Below, piece by piece: positions 48,414-62,422 of a stretch of DNA of 64,000 nt. Origin of the DNA: Synechococcus sp. MEDNS5 (lineage in GTDB: Bacteria; Cyanobacteriota; Cyanobacteriia; PCC-6307; Cyanobiaceae); the NCBI RefSeq assembly GCF_014279875.1, contig NZ_CP047952.1, forward strand, positions 496,001 to 560,000. Direction: 5' to 3'. Below the pieces are notes generated by a model, which did not search any database, was not told the DNA's origin, and saw only the letters and a program-made list of their open reading frames with translations. Positions within the stretch are counted from its first letter, which is position 1. Each line of letters opens with the position of its first letter. A program made the position numbers and the translations under genes.

Positions 48414-48453
48414 GTGAGTGCCATCACAGTCTGGGTTTTATCGGTTGATTCAG

Positions 48454-49692
48454 ATGCCTGGTTTAGCGCTTGTCATCTTGATCTTGGTCTTCTTGGCGAT
48501 CATCCTGCGTGGGTTCATCCCAGGTCTCCCATCGATTTCAGTGTTGATGGCACTGGGTGCCGTGCTGGTGATCGTGAGTGGCGAGATCAGTCTGTTCAAT
48601 GCTTTCAAAGCGATCAATCTGGATGTGATCCTCTATCTCTTCGGTGTTTTTGTTCTCTCTCAGGCACTTGAAGACAGCGGCACGCTTGCGCAGCTGGGGA
48701 CCTTTGTTTGGGGGCGTGCCCAGACGGCTTCAGTTTTGCTCGTGTTGGTGGTGGTGGTCGGTGGTTTGAGCGCCTCGCTGTTAACAAACGACACGGCGGC
48801 GATTCTTGGTGTCCCCTTGTTGCTTGCACTCACCACACACAACCAATTGCCGAGCCAACCGTTCCTGTTGGCGTTTGCTTACGCCCTATCGATCGGCAGT
48901 GTGATGAGTCCGATCGGCAATCCCCAGAATCTGCTCATCGCCACCCAGGGTGATTTGAATCGACCCTTTGAGACGTTTCTTGGTGGATTGTTTTGGCCAA
49001 CCCTTTTGTGCCTGGGTTTGGTGCTCCTCGTGCTGTGGATCCGCTTTGGGCGCCTGTTAGCCAATCATCGGGTGATCCCTGTCACCAGTGGGCCTGTGGA
49101 TCGCGCTCTTTCACGCCTCTGTTGGGCTGGATTGGTGCTTCTGCTGTTGGGCATCGGCCTCAAGCTGGTTTTGATTCGCGCTGGTGGTCTGTTTGATTTG
49201 CCCTTCGCGGTGATCGGACTTATTGCCGGTGCGCCAGTGCTTCTGTTTAGTCGACGACGACTGAGCACGCTCCAACGCATGGACTGGAGCACGCTCCTCT
49301 TTTTTGTGGGATTGTTTGTGCTGACTCAGGCAGTCTGGAACTCCGGGGTGTTTCAGTCCCTGCTTGAGCGCACACACGTTGATGTGCGCGGCATTCCACA
49401 GATTGTTCTGATCAGCAGCGTGGTCAGCCAATTGATTTCCAACGTTCCTCTGGTTGAGCTTTATCTTCCGCTCTTGAATCAAGGGCCCGAGAGCCCTTCC
49501 CAGCTTTTGGCACTGGCGGCTGGTAGTACCGCCGCGGGGACGTTGTCCGTGTTTGGCGCAGCCAGCAACATCATTATTCTTCAGTCGGCTGAGCAACGGG
49601 GCAGTAAGGCGTTCTCAATCATTGAATTCACGCTGATTGGGCTCCCACTGGGCTTGGCTTGTCTGGCGGTTTATGGGTTGTGGCTCGTATGA
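48454..49692 (+). CDS. SLC13/ArsB/NhaD-type membrane transporter
   Basis: A 412-residue integral membrane protein with about ten helices (PGLALVILILVFLAIILRG onward). The family signature repeats are two re-entrant Asn/Thr-Pro type segments: ASLLTNDTAAILGVPLLLAL with SPIGNPQNLL, and LISNVPLVELYLPLL with FGAASNIIILQ. Members carry sodium-coupled anions or exchange sodium for protons. The ATG at 48454 is used; a GTG at 48418 overlaps the petD terminator. Its last 22 bp overlap the convergent invertase gene. Confidence 0.85.
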   Translation: MPGLALVILILVFLAIILRGFIPGLPSISVLMALGAVLVIVSGEISLFNAFKAINLDVILYLFGVFVLSQALEDSGTLAQLGTFVWGRAQTASVLLVLVVVVGGLSASLLTNDTAAILGVPLLLALTTHNQLPSQPFLLAFAYALSIGSVMSPIGNPQNLLIATQGDLNRPFETFLGGLFWPTLLCLGLVLLVLWIRFGRLLANHRVIPVTSGPVDRALSRLCWAGLVLLLLGIGLKLVLIRAGGLFDLPFAVIGLIAGAPVLLFSRRRLSTLQRMDWSTLLFFVGLFVLTQAVWNSGVFQSLLERTHVDVRGIPQIVLISSVVSQLISNVPLVELYLPLLNQGPESPSQLLALAAGSTAAGTLSVFGAASNIIILQSAEQRGSKAFSIIEFTLIGLPLGLACLAVYGLWLV

Positions 49693-51167
49693 CTCTCGTG
49701 CGAGTCCGGATCCGGAACAGCTCCCTCATCGAGGTCGAGCAAGAGAACATCATCGGGATTAACCCGTAAAAAATGATGGAGGAGGAGAAAGCCAACGATG
49801 GTCCAGGTCTGATAGGTCCTTGATTGCTGTCCGACCCAGGTGCCCGTTGGACCATCGAAGTATTCAGCCCATTGTTGCCGGGGCAACTGGTTGAGATGAC
49901 TCCAGTAGCACTCTTCGAGCAATGCTTTCATCTGCCCCATGAGCAACACATCAGCATGGGGGTGGCGGCGCTCATGTAGCAGGATGGAACTGCCGAAAAA
50001 CCAGAGAAGGCTGGGCCAGTGCCCACCGTTGTGGTAGCTCCAGGGCCAGTTTTTGGGGTCGGATCCGGTTTTGTTCTGCCATTCCAGGCTTTCCATCGGG
50101 GGATGGCAGATGCGCATCGGCATTTCGGCCATCAGGTGATCACGGTTGTGCAGCGTCAGTCGAAACAGAGCGCGCTGTTGCGGAGCCGTGAGCAGTCCGA
50201 ACAAACAGCCCAGTGAGTTGCCCAGGCTGTAGAAGCGGAAGTCGGGTCGGCCCGTGCGTATGTTTCCGATCAGGTACCCACCGCGGTTTTCAAGCCAGTC
50301 CTGTAGCCAGTCGGGGATCACCTGAGGCTGAACATTGAATTCGTTTTGGTGCTGGTTGTCTCCGTACTGTTCCGTAGGCCGTCGCCTCAGCACCTGCATG
50401 GTTTTGCTTGTGACCCAGTAGTGCTTGAGCAGAAACTGCCGCAGGTCATGAACCCACTGCCGGGTCAGAACAAGCCGTTGATCCAGCAGTCGGCTGCTTT
50501 GATGTTTTCGCCCCAGCTCCATGAGCTGGGCACAGCAGCGCAGTGAGCCATAAAGGAGAACTTCCACTTCAAGCGGAGCTCCCCAAACGTCCATCGGACG
50601 GTCAATCATGAAGGCACAGTCCGGCACGAACAGAACCGGTGTGCCTTCAAAGGTTGGGTGCAGTACAAGGTCGAGCAGCAGTTGCACCCCGCGTTGAACT
50701 GCTTGGCTGGAGGCGAAGTCCTCGTCACCACTGGACTTCACATACATCCAGCACAGCACGGGCCACCAAAGACTGGCGTCAACAGATGTGATGCGACCAA
50801 TGGAGCGCTGTCCGTAGTCAGCGATCAGTTGACCGTTCTCTTCGACGAAGCTTGTGGGGAAAACCCCTCGGGTTTGATACGTGGTGCTTTGTAGATCAAG
50901 GCAGAGACTCAGGAACTGCTTGACGATGTCGAAGCGTTTCTGCGTGAGCAGGTAGACCATCACCGGCACGTTGTCGCGCAGGAAGATTTCGCCATAGTTG
51001 AGGGCTTCGTCGTGCCGTGGGTGCTCGAGGGCCGCGACGCTTCCAGCGAGCTGCCCGCGCACAGGAATCAGCGTGCGTTCGAAATGCTCGCGGGCTTTGA
51101 GAACGACCTGATCCTCTTTGGAACTCGGGCGCACCCTCTGGTTCTGTTGGCTGAACCGTCCGGCCAT
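49671..51167 (-). CDS. Neutral/alkaline invertase, GH100
   Basis: GH100 invertases split sucrose to glucose and fructose in the cytosol; marine Synechococcus use sucrose as a minor compatible solute. The 498-residue protein shows the family blocks DEALNYGEIFLRDNVPVMVY, YGQRSIGRITSVDASLWWP and the C-terminal WSYHNGGHWPSLLWFF and PTGTWVGQQSRTYQTWTIVG. It starts with ATG at 51165-51167, divergent from the rRNA operon. Its tail overlaps the transporter gene. Confidence 0.9.
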   Translation of the reverse strand: MAGRFSQQNQRVRPSSKEDQVVLKAREHFERTLIPVRGQLAGSVAALEHPRHDEALNYGEIFLRDNVPVMVYLLTQKRFDIVKQFLSLCLDLQSTTYQTRGVFPTSFVEENGQLIADYGQRSIGRITSVDASLWWPVLCWMYVKSSGDEDFASSQAVQRGVQLLLDLVLHPTFEGTPVLFVPDCAFMIDRPMDVWGAPLEVEVLLYGSLRCCAQLMELGRKHQSSRLLDQRLVLTRQWVHDLRQFLLKHYWVTSKTMQVLRRRPTEQYGDNQHQNEFNVQPQVIPDWLQDWLENRGGYLIGNIRTGRPDFRFYSLGNSLGCLFGLLTAPQQRALFRLTLHNRDHLMAEMPMRICHPPMESLEWQNKTGSDPKNWPWSYHNGGHWPSLLWFFGSSILLHERRHPHADVLLMGQMKALLEECYWSHLNQLPRQQWAEYFDGPTGTWVGQQSRTYQTWTIVGFLLLHHFLRVNPDDVLLLDLDEGAVPDPDSHESHTSHNP

Positions 51168-51845
51168 GGTTCTCCTCCGGAGATCCCCGAAACCTAGTGA
51201 TGACTTCTGTTCTCGCCAGTGGAAGCAAGTCTTGAGATGCCTTTTGTAAAGGTGTTGTTGCGTTGAAGGGGTGAGGAGGTGTTATGGTTATGGACTGCGC
51301 GGGGGCTGAGGCCCGAAGCGCAGCTTTTAGATGCTTAGAGCGAGAGCTTGTAGTGTTTGGAAGTGCTTACAAGGCCAAAGGGGAGCGATCCCACGGTGTT
51401 GTAAGTTTCACAAGCGGCCGCGAGGCTGCACCGCCAACCGCTCTTGAAAGGGAGTGCGATGGCAGAACCTGGACAACTGAAAAGTTTAGGAACTGACGCT
51501 TTCATTGCGTTTGTTACTGATGAATCAACTGCGAGGTTGAGGAGTGAGTGATGAATGAAAGAGCGATGAAGGTGTGAGGTCCCGTCAACAATTATTCGTT
51601 GCAAAGAAGCATTGCGCTTACAGCTTGAGAGTTTTCACGAGCTTTGGAGTTGTCGGTGTGCGCAATGTGGAGCAACAACCGGATCTGAGATCCTGGAAAG
51701 TCATAGATAGAGAAATCTAGATGTGCACTCTTAAGAACCCTTTCTGTGTCAGCGGAAGGAGGCCTCAACTATTACCAGTATGTCTGAGTAGTGGGTGACG
51801 CAAATCAAGTTGAGATAGCGCGAGTTATCGAGAGGACTTGATCTA
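51168..51845 (+). promoter_or_regulatory. Upstream/leader region of the rRNA operon
   Basis: These 678 bases contain no convincing gene. They should hold the rRNA promoter and the 5' external leader. A hairpin-forming stretch (CTGCGC...GCGCAG) lies at about 51294-51322, just after a TATGGT hexamer near 51282. I cannot place the transcription start. The invertase promoter must lie at the left end. Confidence 0.5.
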
Positions 51846-53328
<1,483 letters not shown>

Positions 53329-53514
53329 ACAGGGAGACAAACAACGATTTTGATGTCTGAGTGTTTTTATTCTTAGGCCGAAATCCTGTCACCTTAGGTC
53401 GATCGGTACCTCAGCTTTGAAGCCATCAAGTTTGCAGCGATGCAAGTGAGGATGGTGGAGATTTTTAGTTCCTAAACTTTGTCTAGGTCACACCCCTGAA
53501 GGGATGAGACTCCT

Positions 53515-53588
<74 letters not shown>

Positions 53589-53597
53589 TTCGGTGTT

Positions 53598-53670
53598 GGG
53601 GGTTTAGCTCAGTTGGTAGAGCGCCTGCTTTGCAAGCAGGATGTCAGGAGTTCGAGTCTCCTAACCTCCA
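53598..53670 (+). tRNA. tRNA-Ala (UGC) in the rRNA spacer
   Basis: 73 bases beginning GGGGGTTTAGCTCAGTTGGT. The anticodon loop is TTTGCAA (TGC), the T-arm GTTCGAGTC, and the acceptor stem GGGGGTT/AACCTCC. It is 9 bp after tRNA-Ile. Confidence 0.97.
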
Positions 53671-54118
53671 CTGACCGAACTGTATCCCCATCTCCAAAAG
53701 GAATTGGAGTATGAGTTCGATTGGAGTGTGATTTTAGACGTGTCCGCTGGATGACCCCAGCTTCCTGTCATTCCAAATGAAAGCAAAGAGAGTTTTGCTT
53801 GTTGTGTTTGGTTGATAAGATGCTGGGCTCAAGTCAAATGATCAAGCAATTGATGGTTTGATTTGAAGTTCTAGCAGAACCTTGACAACTGCATAGGTAA
53901 GTCTGGAAAGAATAAAGCATCTCATGGATGATGCGATGACTCTAGATAATGATCCGAAAGGATGATTAAAAGGAGTGATTGCGAATTCTATAGAGCAAGA
54001 GCCGAGACTCCATCACGTTCTTTTGATTGTGTCGAGCAATCAAGAGTTTGATTCTTGATTCAGCAATGAATCAGGGAAAATCTGTTTCAACGACAGCAAG
54101 CGTGTTGGAGATTATATG
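53671..54118 (+). other. Second half of the 16S-23S spacer
   Basis: 448 bases without a gene. It contains the boxA-type antitermination element at about 53877-53896 and presumably the RNase III stem flanking 23S. Length and content are those of marine Synechococcus spacers. Confidence 0.7.
53877..53896 (+). promoter_or_regulatory. boxA-type rRNA antitermination element
   Basis: GAACCTTGACAACTGCATAG matches the cyanobacterial spacer consensus GAACCTTGAAAACTGCATAG at all but one base. NusB/NusE-type factors bind it to keep RNA polymerase on the rRNA operon. Confidence 0.8.
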
Positions 54119-56985
<2,867 letters not shown>

Positions 56986-57097
56986 ATTTGGCTCTTGTCT
57001 GAGGCAAGTTTTATTCAGACAGACACGTTATGTGAAGCGAGAGCTTTGTGTAATGACCTATGCAGTTCTCAGGGTTCAATCCTTGGGAATGAAACTA

Positions 57098-57215
57098 TCC
57101 TGGTGTCCATGGCGCTGTGGAACCACTCCGATCCATCTCGAACTCGGTTGTGAAACGCAGCAGCGGCGACGATATTTGGGGGGTAGCCCCCTGAGAAAAT
57201 AGCTCGATGCCAGGT
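57098..57215 (+). rRNA. rrf: 5S ribosomal RNA
   Basis: TCCTGGTGTCCATGGCGCTG starts the molecule. The conserved CCGATCCATCTCGAACTCGG follows, and GATGCCAGGT closes it, pairing with the 5' end. About 118 bases. Confidence 0.95.
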
Positions 57216-57234
57216 AAAACATTCCAAACGAAGA

Positions 57235-57261
57235 AAGCCACCCATGCGGGTGGCTTTTTTT
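57235..57261 (+). terminator. Intrinsic terminator of the rRNA operon
   Basis: AAGCCACCC-ATGC-GGGTGGCTT forms a strong stem followed by a run of T, about 20 bp after 5S. Confidence 0.93.
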
Positions 57262-57294
57262 GTGGCTTCTTTCGGCACAAGGATCAGAGAAAGA

Positions 57295-58023
57295 TCAGAG
57301 ATTGATTTCGCTCAGATTGTGGATCACTCTGTGCACCCCGCCGTCGCGGAATGGATTGCCTACGCGGAGGCAGAATCGGGTCTCCATTCCTGAAGCCAAT
57401 GCTGCGTCGCATTCTCCAGGATGATCACTGACAAAAAGAATTGATGCTGGCCTAATTTCAATGGTTTGGCTGATTGCTCTGTAGCTATCCGCATTGAGCT
57501 TTGGGCCTGTTCGGGTGTCGAACCATTGGCTGAACTGATCAGTGATGTCTCCACCGGTTGTATAGGAATACAGTAATTGTTGTGCTTTAACGCTTCCTGA
57601 TGAGTAAACAGCAAGCATTATCTCTTGCTGTTTCCATGCATTGAGTGTTGGGATCACATCAGCGTATAAAGGGGATTGCAGTTCGCCTGAGGTATAGCCT
57701 TGCTCCCAAATGATTCCCTGCAGCTCTTTTAAGGCTGTCGATTTTCGATCGCATTGAATGAGATGGTCGAGGTACTGAGAAATTTCCTCGGGGGTTGGTG
57801 TGTTCTGATCGGTTGCCTGAAGCAAGAGTGCTTGGCTTGTGGGATCGGTGTCTTGCTTCCATTCGCTGATGGCTTCTTGCATCGCAGCCGACACACCGGG
57901 TTTGCGGTTTGGTGTGCAGATCGTCTGTGAAAGTTGCCGTCGGGCAAAGGGAAACAGCGTCTGCGATACGAAGGTGACAGGGCATGTCGTCCCTTCGATA
58001 TCAAGAACAATGGCCTTAATCAC
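57295..58023 (-). CDS. mtnC: Enolase-phosphatase MtnC (methionine salvage)
   Basis: MtnC is a HAD-type bifunctional enolase/phosphatase that turns 2,3-diketo-5-methylthiopentyl-1-phosphate into acireductone. Motifs: AIVLDIEGTTCPVTFVSQTL (nucleophile Asp, acid Glu), VYSSGSVKAQQLL, GPKLNADSYR and LFVSDHPGECDAA. I prefer the GTG at 58021-58023, which overlaps the mtnB stop (GTGA) and gives 242 residues. A GTG ten codons upstream is possible. It is the last gene of psaE-mutM-mtnB-mtnC. Confidence 0.93.
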   Translation of the reverse strand: MIKAIVLDIEGTTCPVTFVSQTLFPFARRQLSQTICTPNRKPGVSAAMQEAISEWKQDTDPTSQALLLQATDQNTPTPEEISQYLDHLIQCDRKSTALKELQGIIWEQGYTSGELQSPLYADVIPTLNAWKQQEIMLAVYSSGSVKAQQLLYSYTTGGDITDQFSQWFDTRTGPKLNADSYRAISQTIEIRPASILFVSDHPGECDAALASGMETRFCLRVGNPFRDGGVHRVIHNLSEINL

Positions 58024-58637
58024 AGAGTCTTGTTGAGTAGTGTTTGTCTCCACGAAATTTCGAGTAGGAATTCAATGATTTCAGTATGCCGTTGGGCCTG
58101 AAAAAGATCATCACCCCATGCATACATGCCATGTCCTGCGACCAGTAGGCCTGAGGGTGCATCCTCTATATATTGGCTTGCTTGTTCGCTAAGGCGTTTT
58201 AAGTTCTGATCGTTCTCGATTATTGGCAGCTCAACTGATGTGTCATGGGTGCTGATGCCAGCCAGCCCTTTGAGCATTTCCCAGCCTTCCAGTTTCAGGT
58301 GACCTGATGCCTGATGCAATCTGGAAAGAAGCGTTCCATTGCATGAATGGGTGTGCAGAACTGCCCCTGCTGAGCATTGTTTGATGATTTGCAGATGCAT
58401 CAATGTTTCTGCACTGGCTCTCCCTTCGCCATGGACAACCTCTCCGTGGTCATTGACTTCAATCAGATCGGTTGCTTCTACGGATCCCTTGTCCACACCG
58501 CTGGGTGCCATTAAGAGTCTCAACGGATCCTGCTCACAGACAACACTGAAATTGCCGCCGGTGCCGTCACACCACCCACGGTTGTGCAAGTTGTGAATGG
58601 TTTTGATTAATTGCTGTTTGTGATCGTCCTTTCGCAT
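58020..58637 (-). CDS. mtnB: Methylthioribulose-1-phosphate dehydratase MtnB
   Basis: MtnB dehydrates 5-methylthioribulose-1-phosphate in methionine salvage. It is a class II aldolase-fold zinc enzyme of 205 residues. NRGWCDGTGGNFSVV binds phosphate, VLHTHSCNGTLLS gives the HxH zinc ligands and GLLVAGHGMYAWG the third His. It starts 3 bp after mutM and overlaps mtnC by 4 nt. Together with metK it recycles AdoMet-derived methylthio groups. Confidence 0.94.
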   Translation of the reverse strand: MRKDDHKQQLIKTIHNLHNRGWCDGTGGNFSVVCEQDPLRLLMAPSGVDKGSVEATDLIEVNDHGEVVHGEGRASAETLMHLQIIKQCSAGAVLHTHSCNGTLLSRLHQASGHLKLEGWEMLKGLAGISTHDTSVELPIIENDQNLKRLSEQASQYIEDAPSGLLVAGHGMYAWGDDLFQAQRHTEIIEFLLEISWRQTLLNKTL

Positions 58638-58640
58638 GGT

Positions 58641-59492
58641 TTAACTCTGGCAGACAGAGCACCAATGGGTGCTGCGTCCCCCCAGCCGTTTGCGTTCGAT
58701 TGGTTTGCCACAGACCAGGCATGGCTGACCTGTTCGTCGATAGACCGATGCTTGGCCTCCATAGTTGCCATTCACCCCCTCGAGGTCCCGAAAATCGCTG
58801 AAGGTGGTGCCTCCGGCTCCAATGCTGATCTCGAGAACGTGCACAAGGCTCGTGCATAGCCGCTCGAGTTCAGAGAGGTTGAGTTCACCAGCCTTGCGCT
58901 GCGGAGAGATACCTGATGCAAAGAGGCTTTCGTCGGCATAGATATTGCCTGCCCCAGCAACGATGGCTTGATCCAGAAGGGCGGCCTTGATCGAACGGGT
59001 CGATCCTTTCAGTTTTTGTTGCAGGTACGCTGCATTGAAGCTATCGCTGAAGGGTTCCGGTCCAAGTCGTTGCAGGCCCGTGATAACAGAGTCGACGGGA
59101 ACATTTTGGGGCACAAACCACATCTCTCCGAAGCTGCGCATGTCCACAAAGCGCAGTTCATGGCCCTGGCGATTCCAGAGGCGAACACGCGTATGACGGC
59201 AGGGATCCGATTGTGTTGGATGCCATTGGAACTGGCCTGTCATGCGTAGATGAACGCCCCAAACGCCATTGTCGGTTCCTGTCACCGGCTCGTGCAGTTG
59301 CGCCATGAGGTATTTACCTCGACGGCTCCACTCACCTACTTTCTGCCCTTGTAATCCAAGGCGCAAAGCTTGGGGACCTCCCGGACTCGCGACTGCCCGA
59401 TCACGGAGGACTTCAACGTCGTGAATGACAAACGACTGAAGACGGCTCGCCAGGCCCCGGCGAACCGTCTCTACTTCCGGAAGTTCCGGCAA
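58641..59492 (-). CDS. mutM: Formamidopyrimidine-DNA glycosylase MutM/Fpg
   Basis: Fpg removes 8-oxoguanine and formamidopyrimidines. The N-terminus MPELPEVETVRRGLASRL carries the catalytic Pro2 and Glu3. DQAIVAGAGNIYADESLF is the helix-two-turn-helix and the C-terminal zinc finger has CLVCGKPIERKRLGGR and HWCSVC. 283 residues. It is 5 bp after psaE, a common cyanobacterial arrangement. Confidence 0.96.
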   Translation of the reverse strand: MPELPEVETVRRGLASRLQSFVIHDVEVLRDRAVASPGGPQALRLGLQGQKVGEWSRRGKYLMAQLHEPVTGTDNGVWGVHLRMTGQFQWHPTQSDPCRHTRVRLWNRQGHELRFVDMRSFGEMWFVPQNVPVDSVITGLQRLGPEPFSDSFNAAYLQQKLKGSTRSIKAALLDQAIVAGAGNIYADESLFASGISPQRKAGELNLSELERLCTSLVHVLEISIGAGGTTFSDFRDLEGVNGNYGGQASVYRRTGQPCLVCGKPIERKRLGGRSTHWCSVCQS

Positions 59493-59497
59493 CGGAC

Positions 59498-59707
59498 TCA
59501 GGCCGGTTCGAGTTCCGACTCGGCAAAGTTGTTCGTGTTGATGCCGCCCTCGGAACCTGAGATGCCGTTGTAGTTCACCTGCTCAAATCGCACTACCACC
59601 GGATAGCGGATGCCAGAAGTGTCGATGGAGGCCACCTTGCCGACTTCGTTGTACCAGTAGGACTCAGGGCGCTTGATGCGCACCATGTCACCGCGGGAGA
59701 TCGCCAT
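59498..59707 (-). CDS. psaE: Photosystem I subunit PsaE
   Basis: PsaE lies on the stromal side of PSI and supports ferredoxin docking and cyclic flow. The 69-residue SH3-like protein starts [20 protein letters not shown] (ATG 59705-59707) and includes [20 protein letters not shown] and [12 protein letters not shown]. The frame continues 88 codons upstream without homology. It heads the psaE-mutM-mtnB-mtnC run and is divergent from the 335-residue unknown gene. Confidence 0.96.
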   Translation of the reverse strand: MAISRGDMVRIKRPESYWYNEVGKVASIDTSGIRYPVVVRFEQVNYNGISGSEGGINTNNFAESELEPA

Positions 59708-59876
59708 CGCTGCGCTGAAACTGGGATGCAAGAGGAGCGTATCTCGCGGCTGGCACCCCGGGAACTGAGCGTCACACAATGTCGTCCCACGGTTAGGCCT
59801 GTTGTGTCGGATGCCGTGGCAGCATCCAACCTCTGCTGTGATCCGGTTCGTGTTGCCCTCGTCCCCTGAATCTCCA

Positions 59877-60884
59877 ATGTTGGAGCTCGATCTGCCCGAT
59901 CCGGAGCAGGACGACATCAGCACCATGGAGTTTCTGGCCAGGCTGGAGGAGGCATGGACGATCTGTGACAAGTTCGACCTTCAGACCGAGATCTGGCGTG
60001 GGCGGATTCTCAAGGCTGTCCGTGATCGCGAGAAGCGCGGAGGTGAGGGGCGTGGTGCCGGTTTTCTGCAGTGGCTTAGAGAGCAAGAGATCAGCAAGAC
60101 ACGGGCTTACGGCCTGATCCAACTGGCGGAATCGGCCGAACAGATGCTTGGAGACGGCGTTTTAGAGCCAACAAGCGTCAATCAGTTTTCGAAGAGAGCC
60201 TTCATGGAGACCTCTCTGGCTGAACCGGAGGTGCAGCTGATGATCTCGGAGGCAGCCAATGAAGGACAGGAGATCACCCGGAAGCAGGTGCGACGGTTGG
60301 CTGATGAGTTCACTGCAGCGACGAGCCCCCTGCTGCCAGAGGAGATCCGTGAAAGGACCCAGCAGAACCTTCTTCCTCCGAAGGCTGTGGCGCCTCTGGT
60401 GAGGGAACTCTCCAAACTTCCCGAGCCCCAGCAAGAGGATCTGCGCAAGGTGCTTCGCGACGAGCCAGAGCTTGATCGCATCAAAGATGTCACCCATACG
60501 GCGCGATGGATCACCAAGGCCACTGAATCGGGAGAGGCCGTGCGTGCTTTTCAACAGGGTGAACTGGATCTTGAGAAGGCCATGCAGGAGGCCCAGAGGC
60601 TTGATGCGCTTGGACTCCTTGCGGATGCCGTCGGTCAGGCCCATGCCCTGGAATCCGCCGTGCTCAAGCTGCATACCTCTTGGCGGCGACTCGGTGGTCT
60701 TCAGGAGCGACTCTGGGTGGAGAGCGGAAGCAGCACGCCCTATTTGAGGGATGTGCTCTCAGCTCTGCAGAGTCTCAGTGGAGCCACCATGCGCGTGTCC
60801 CTGGGGGAACTGGCTGGTGGAAAGCGAGTTCGCCTGCAACTGGTCGAGGAATCACCAGATCAACTGGACCCACCTGTTCTCTAG
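59877..60884 (+). CDS. Conserved-looking soluble protein, function unknown
   Basis: A 335-residue, highly charged, mostly helical protein beginning [20 protein letters not shown]. The N-terminal third has [20 protein letters not shown], then [12 protein letters not shown], reminiscent of a DNA-binding helix-turn-helix as in DUF3102-like proteins. A ParB-like spacing of helices follows. No catalytic motif or membrane segment is visible. The ATG at 59877 is preferred over an upstream one at 59802. It is 42 bp before recQ and probably cotranscribed. Role unknown. Confidence 0.75.
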   Translation: MLELDLPDPEQDDISTMEFLARLEEAWTICDKFDLQTEIWRGRILKAVRDREKRGGEGRGAGFLQWLREQEISKTRAYGLIQLAESAEQMLGDGVLEPTSVNQFSKRAFMETSLAEPEVQLMISEAANEGQEITRKQVRRLADEFTAATSPLLPEEIRERTQQNLLPPKAVAPLVRELSKLPEPQQEDLRKVLRDEPELDRIKDVTHTARWITKATESGEAVRAFQQGELDLEKAMQEAQRLDALGLLADAVGQAHALESAVLKLHTSWRRLGGLQERLWVESGSSTPYLRDVLSALQSLSGATMRVSLGELAGGKRVRLQLVEESPDQLDPPVL

Positions 60885-60926
60885 ATCTGGCGCTCGTTAT
60901 GGTGGGCACACCACCTGTGGTGTGTC

Positions 60927-62414
60927 GTGGATTTGCTTCAGACGACGCTGCAGCGTTATTACGGATGGTCATCCTTCCGATCGGGCCAGCGTCCTGTCGT
61001 GGAGAGCCTTCTTGCCGGCAAGGATTGCCTGGCGGTGCTCCCAACCGGCGGTGGTAAGTCTCTCTGCTATCAACTGCCGGCCCTTGTGCGCGCAGGCTTG
61101 GTGGTGGTGATCTCTCCGCTAGTGGCCCTGATGGAGGATCAAGTGCTTCAACTTCGCCGCCGAGGGATTGAGGCGGCCTGTTTGCATGGCGGAATTGAGC
61201 CCGGGCAGCGTCGCCGCATCCTCGAGCAGATCGATGCAGGAACCCTCAGACTTCTTTACCTGGCTCCGGAGCGGCTACAGGGGGAAGCGACCCGCTCTCT
61301 GCTGCAGGAACAGGCGGCGTCTGGTCAGCTGGTTGCGCTGGCTGTGGATGAAGCCCATTGCATCAGCGCCTGGGGGCATGACTTCCGTCCGGATTACCGA
61401 CGCCTCGGGCAGCTGAGGGATCTCTGCCCAGGCGTGCCGATGGTGGCGCTCAGCGCCACAGCAGCCCCTCGCGTTCGCGCCGACATCCTTCGCTTGTTGC
61501 ATCTTCGCCGGCCGCTGATTCAGGTGGGATCAGCTCGTCGACGCAATCTGCACTACGCCATGCGCAGGCGTGTGAAAGATCCTCTCCAGGAGGTGGTTGC
61601 GGCTATCCAAAAAGCCAGGGGCGCTTCCCTGATCTACGCCCGGACGCGTCGCTCCGTGGAGCACTGGACCGAGAGGCTGCGCTCAACCGGTATCGAGGCC
61701 ATCGCTTACCACGCTGGTCTTGAACCGGACGTGCGACTGCGGGCTCTTGAGCATTTTCTGGGCAGCAACGATCCTGTGCTTGTGGCCACGGTCGCCTTCG
61801 GCATGGGAGTGGATCGCGCTGATGTGGGGTTGGTCCTTCACCTCGATCTACCGAGCACCCCGGAGGGGTATCTCCAGGAATCGGGTCGCGCCGGTCGTGA
61901 TGGATTGCCAGCCAACTGCTTGGTTCTCTTCTCCCCTGCTGATCGCACGAGCCTCGGCTGGGCGATGCAAGCCACCCTGCGCCGGTCGCAGGCTCAAGAC
62001 TCTGCAGATGAAGCCCATCGGGTTGCACTGGCCCAGCGACAGTTGCGCCGCATGGAGGCTGTGGCTGAGGGGGAGGGATGCCGCGAGCAAGCACTGCTGC
62101 TCTCGGTTGGTGAGTTGGTGCCTCCGTGCGGTCGCTGCGATCGCTGCCAGATGGAGTGTCGCCGGGAAAACTGGTCGGATGAAGCGCAGATCCTGTTGGA
62201 AAAGCTCGCTGAGGAACGCGGAACGGATGCCAGACGTTTGAGTGATGCCTTGAATAGTGAAGAGGGGCAATCAGCCCACTGGGGTTGGCTCGCCCGACGT
62301 CTGGTTCAGGAAGAGCTGATTCAGGAGAGTGATGATGGAAGCCAGCGCCTCTACATCAGGGAAAGCGGACGACGCTTCATGCATCGTCCATGGCCGCTTC
62401 ACTACGCAGCCTGA
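60927..62414 (+). CDS. recQ: ATP-dependent DNA helicase RecQ
   Basis: RecQ unwinds recombination and replication-fork structures. The 495-residue protein has all SF2 motifs: [70 protein letters not shown] and [15 protein letters not shown] zinc-type [11 protein letters not shown] cluster follows near residue 400. The C-terminal HRDC domain of the E. coli enzyme (~610 residues) is missing, as in many short RecQs. GTG start at 60927. Confidence 0.94.
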   Translation: MDLLQTTLQRYYGWSSFRSGQRPVVESLLAGKDCLAVLPTGGGKSLCYQLPALVRAGLVVVISPLVALMEDQVLQLRRRGIEAACLHGGIEPGQRRRILEQIDAGTLRLLYLAPERLQGEATRSLLQEQAASGQLVALAVDEAHCISAWGHDFRPDYRRLGQLRDLCPGVPMVALSATAAPRVRADILRLLHLRRPLIQVGSARRRNLHYAMRRRVKDPLQEVVAAIQKARGASLIYARTRRSVEHWTERLRSTGIEAIAYHAGLEPDVRLRALEHFLGSNDPVLVATVAFGMGVDRADVGLVLHLDLPSTPEGYLQESGRAGRDGLPANCLVLFSPADRTSLGWAMQATLRRSQAQDSADEAHRVALAQRQLRRMEAVAEGEGCREQALLLSVGELVPPCGRCDRCQMECRRENWSDEAQILLEKLAEERGTDARRLSDALNSEEGQSAHWGWLARRLVQEELIQESDDGSQRLYIRESGRRFMHRPWPLHYAA

Positions 62415-62422
62415 TCCTTAGA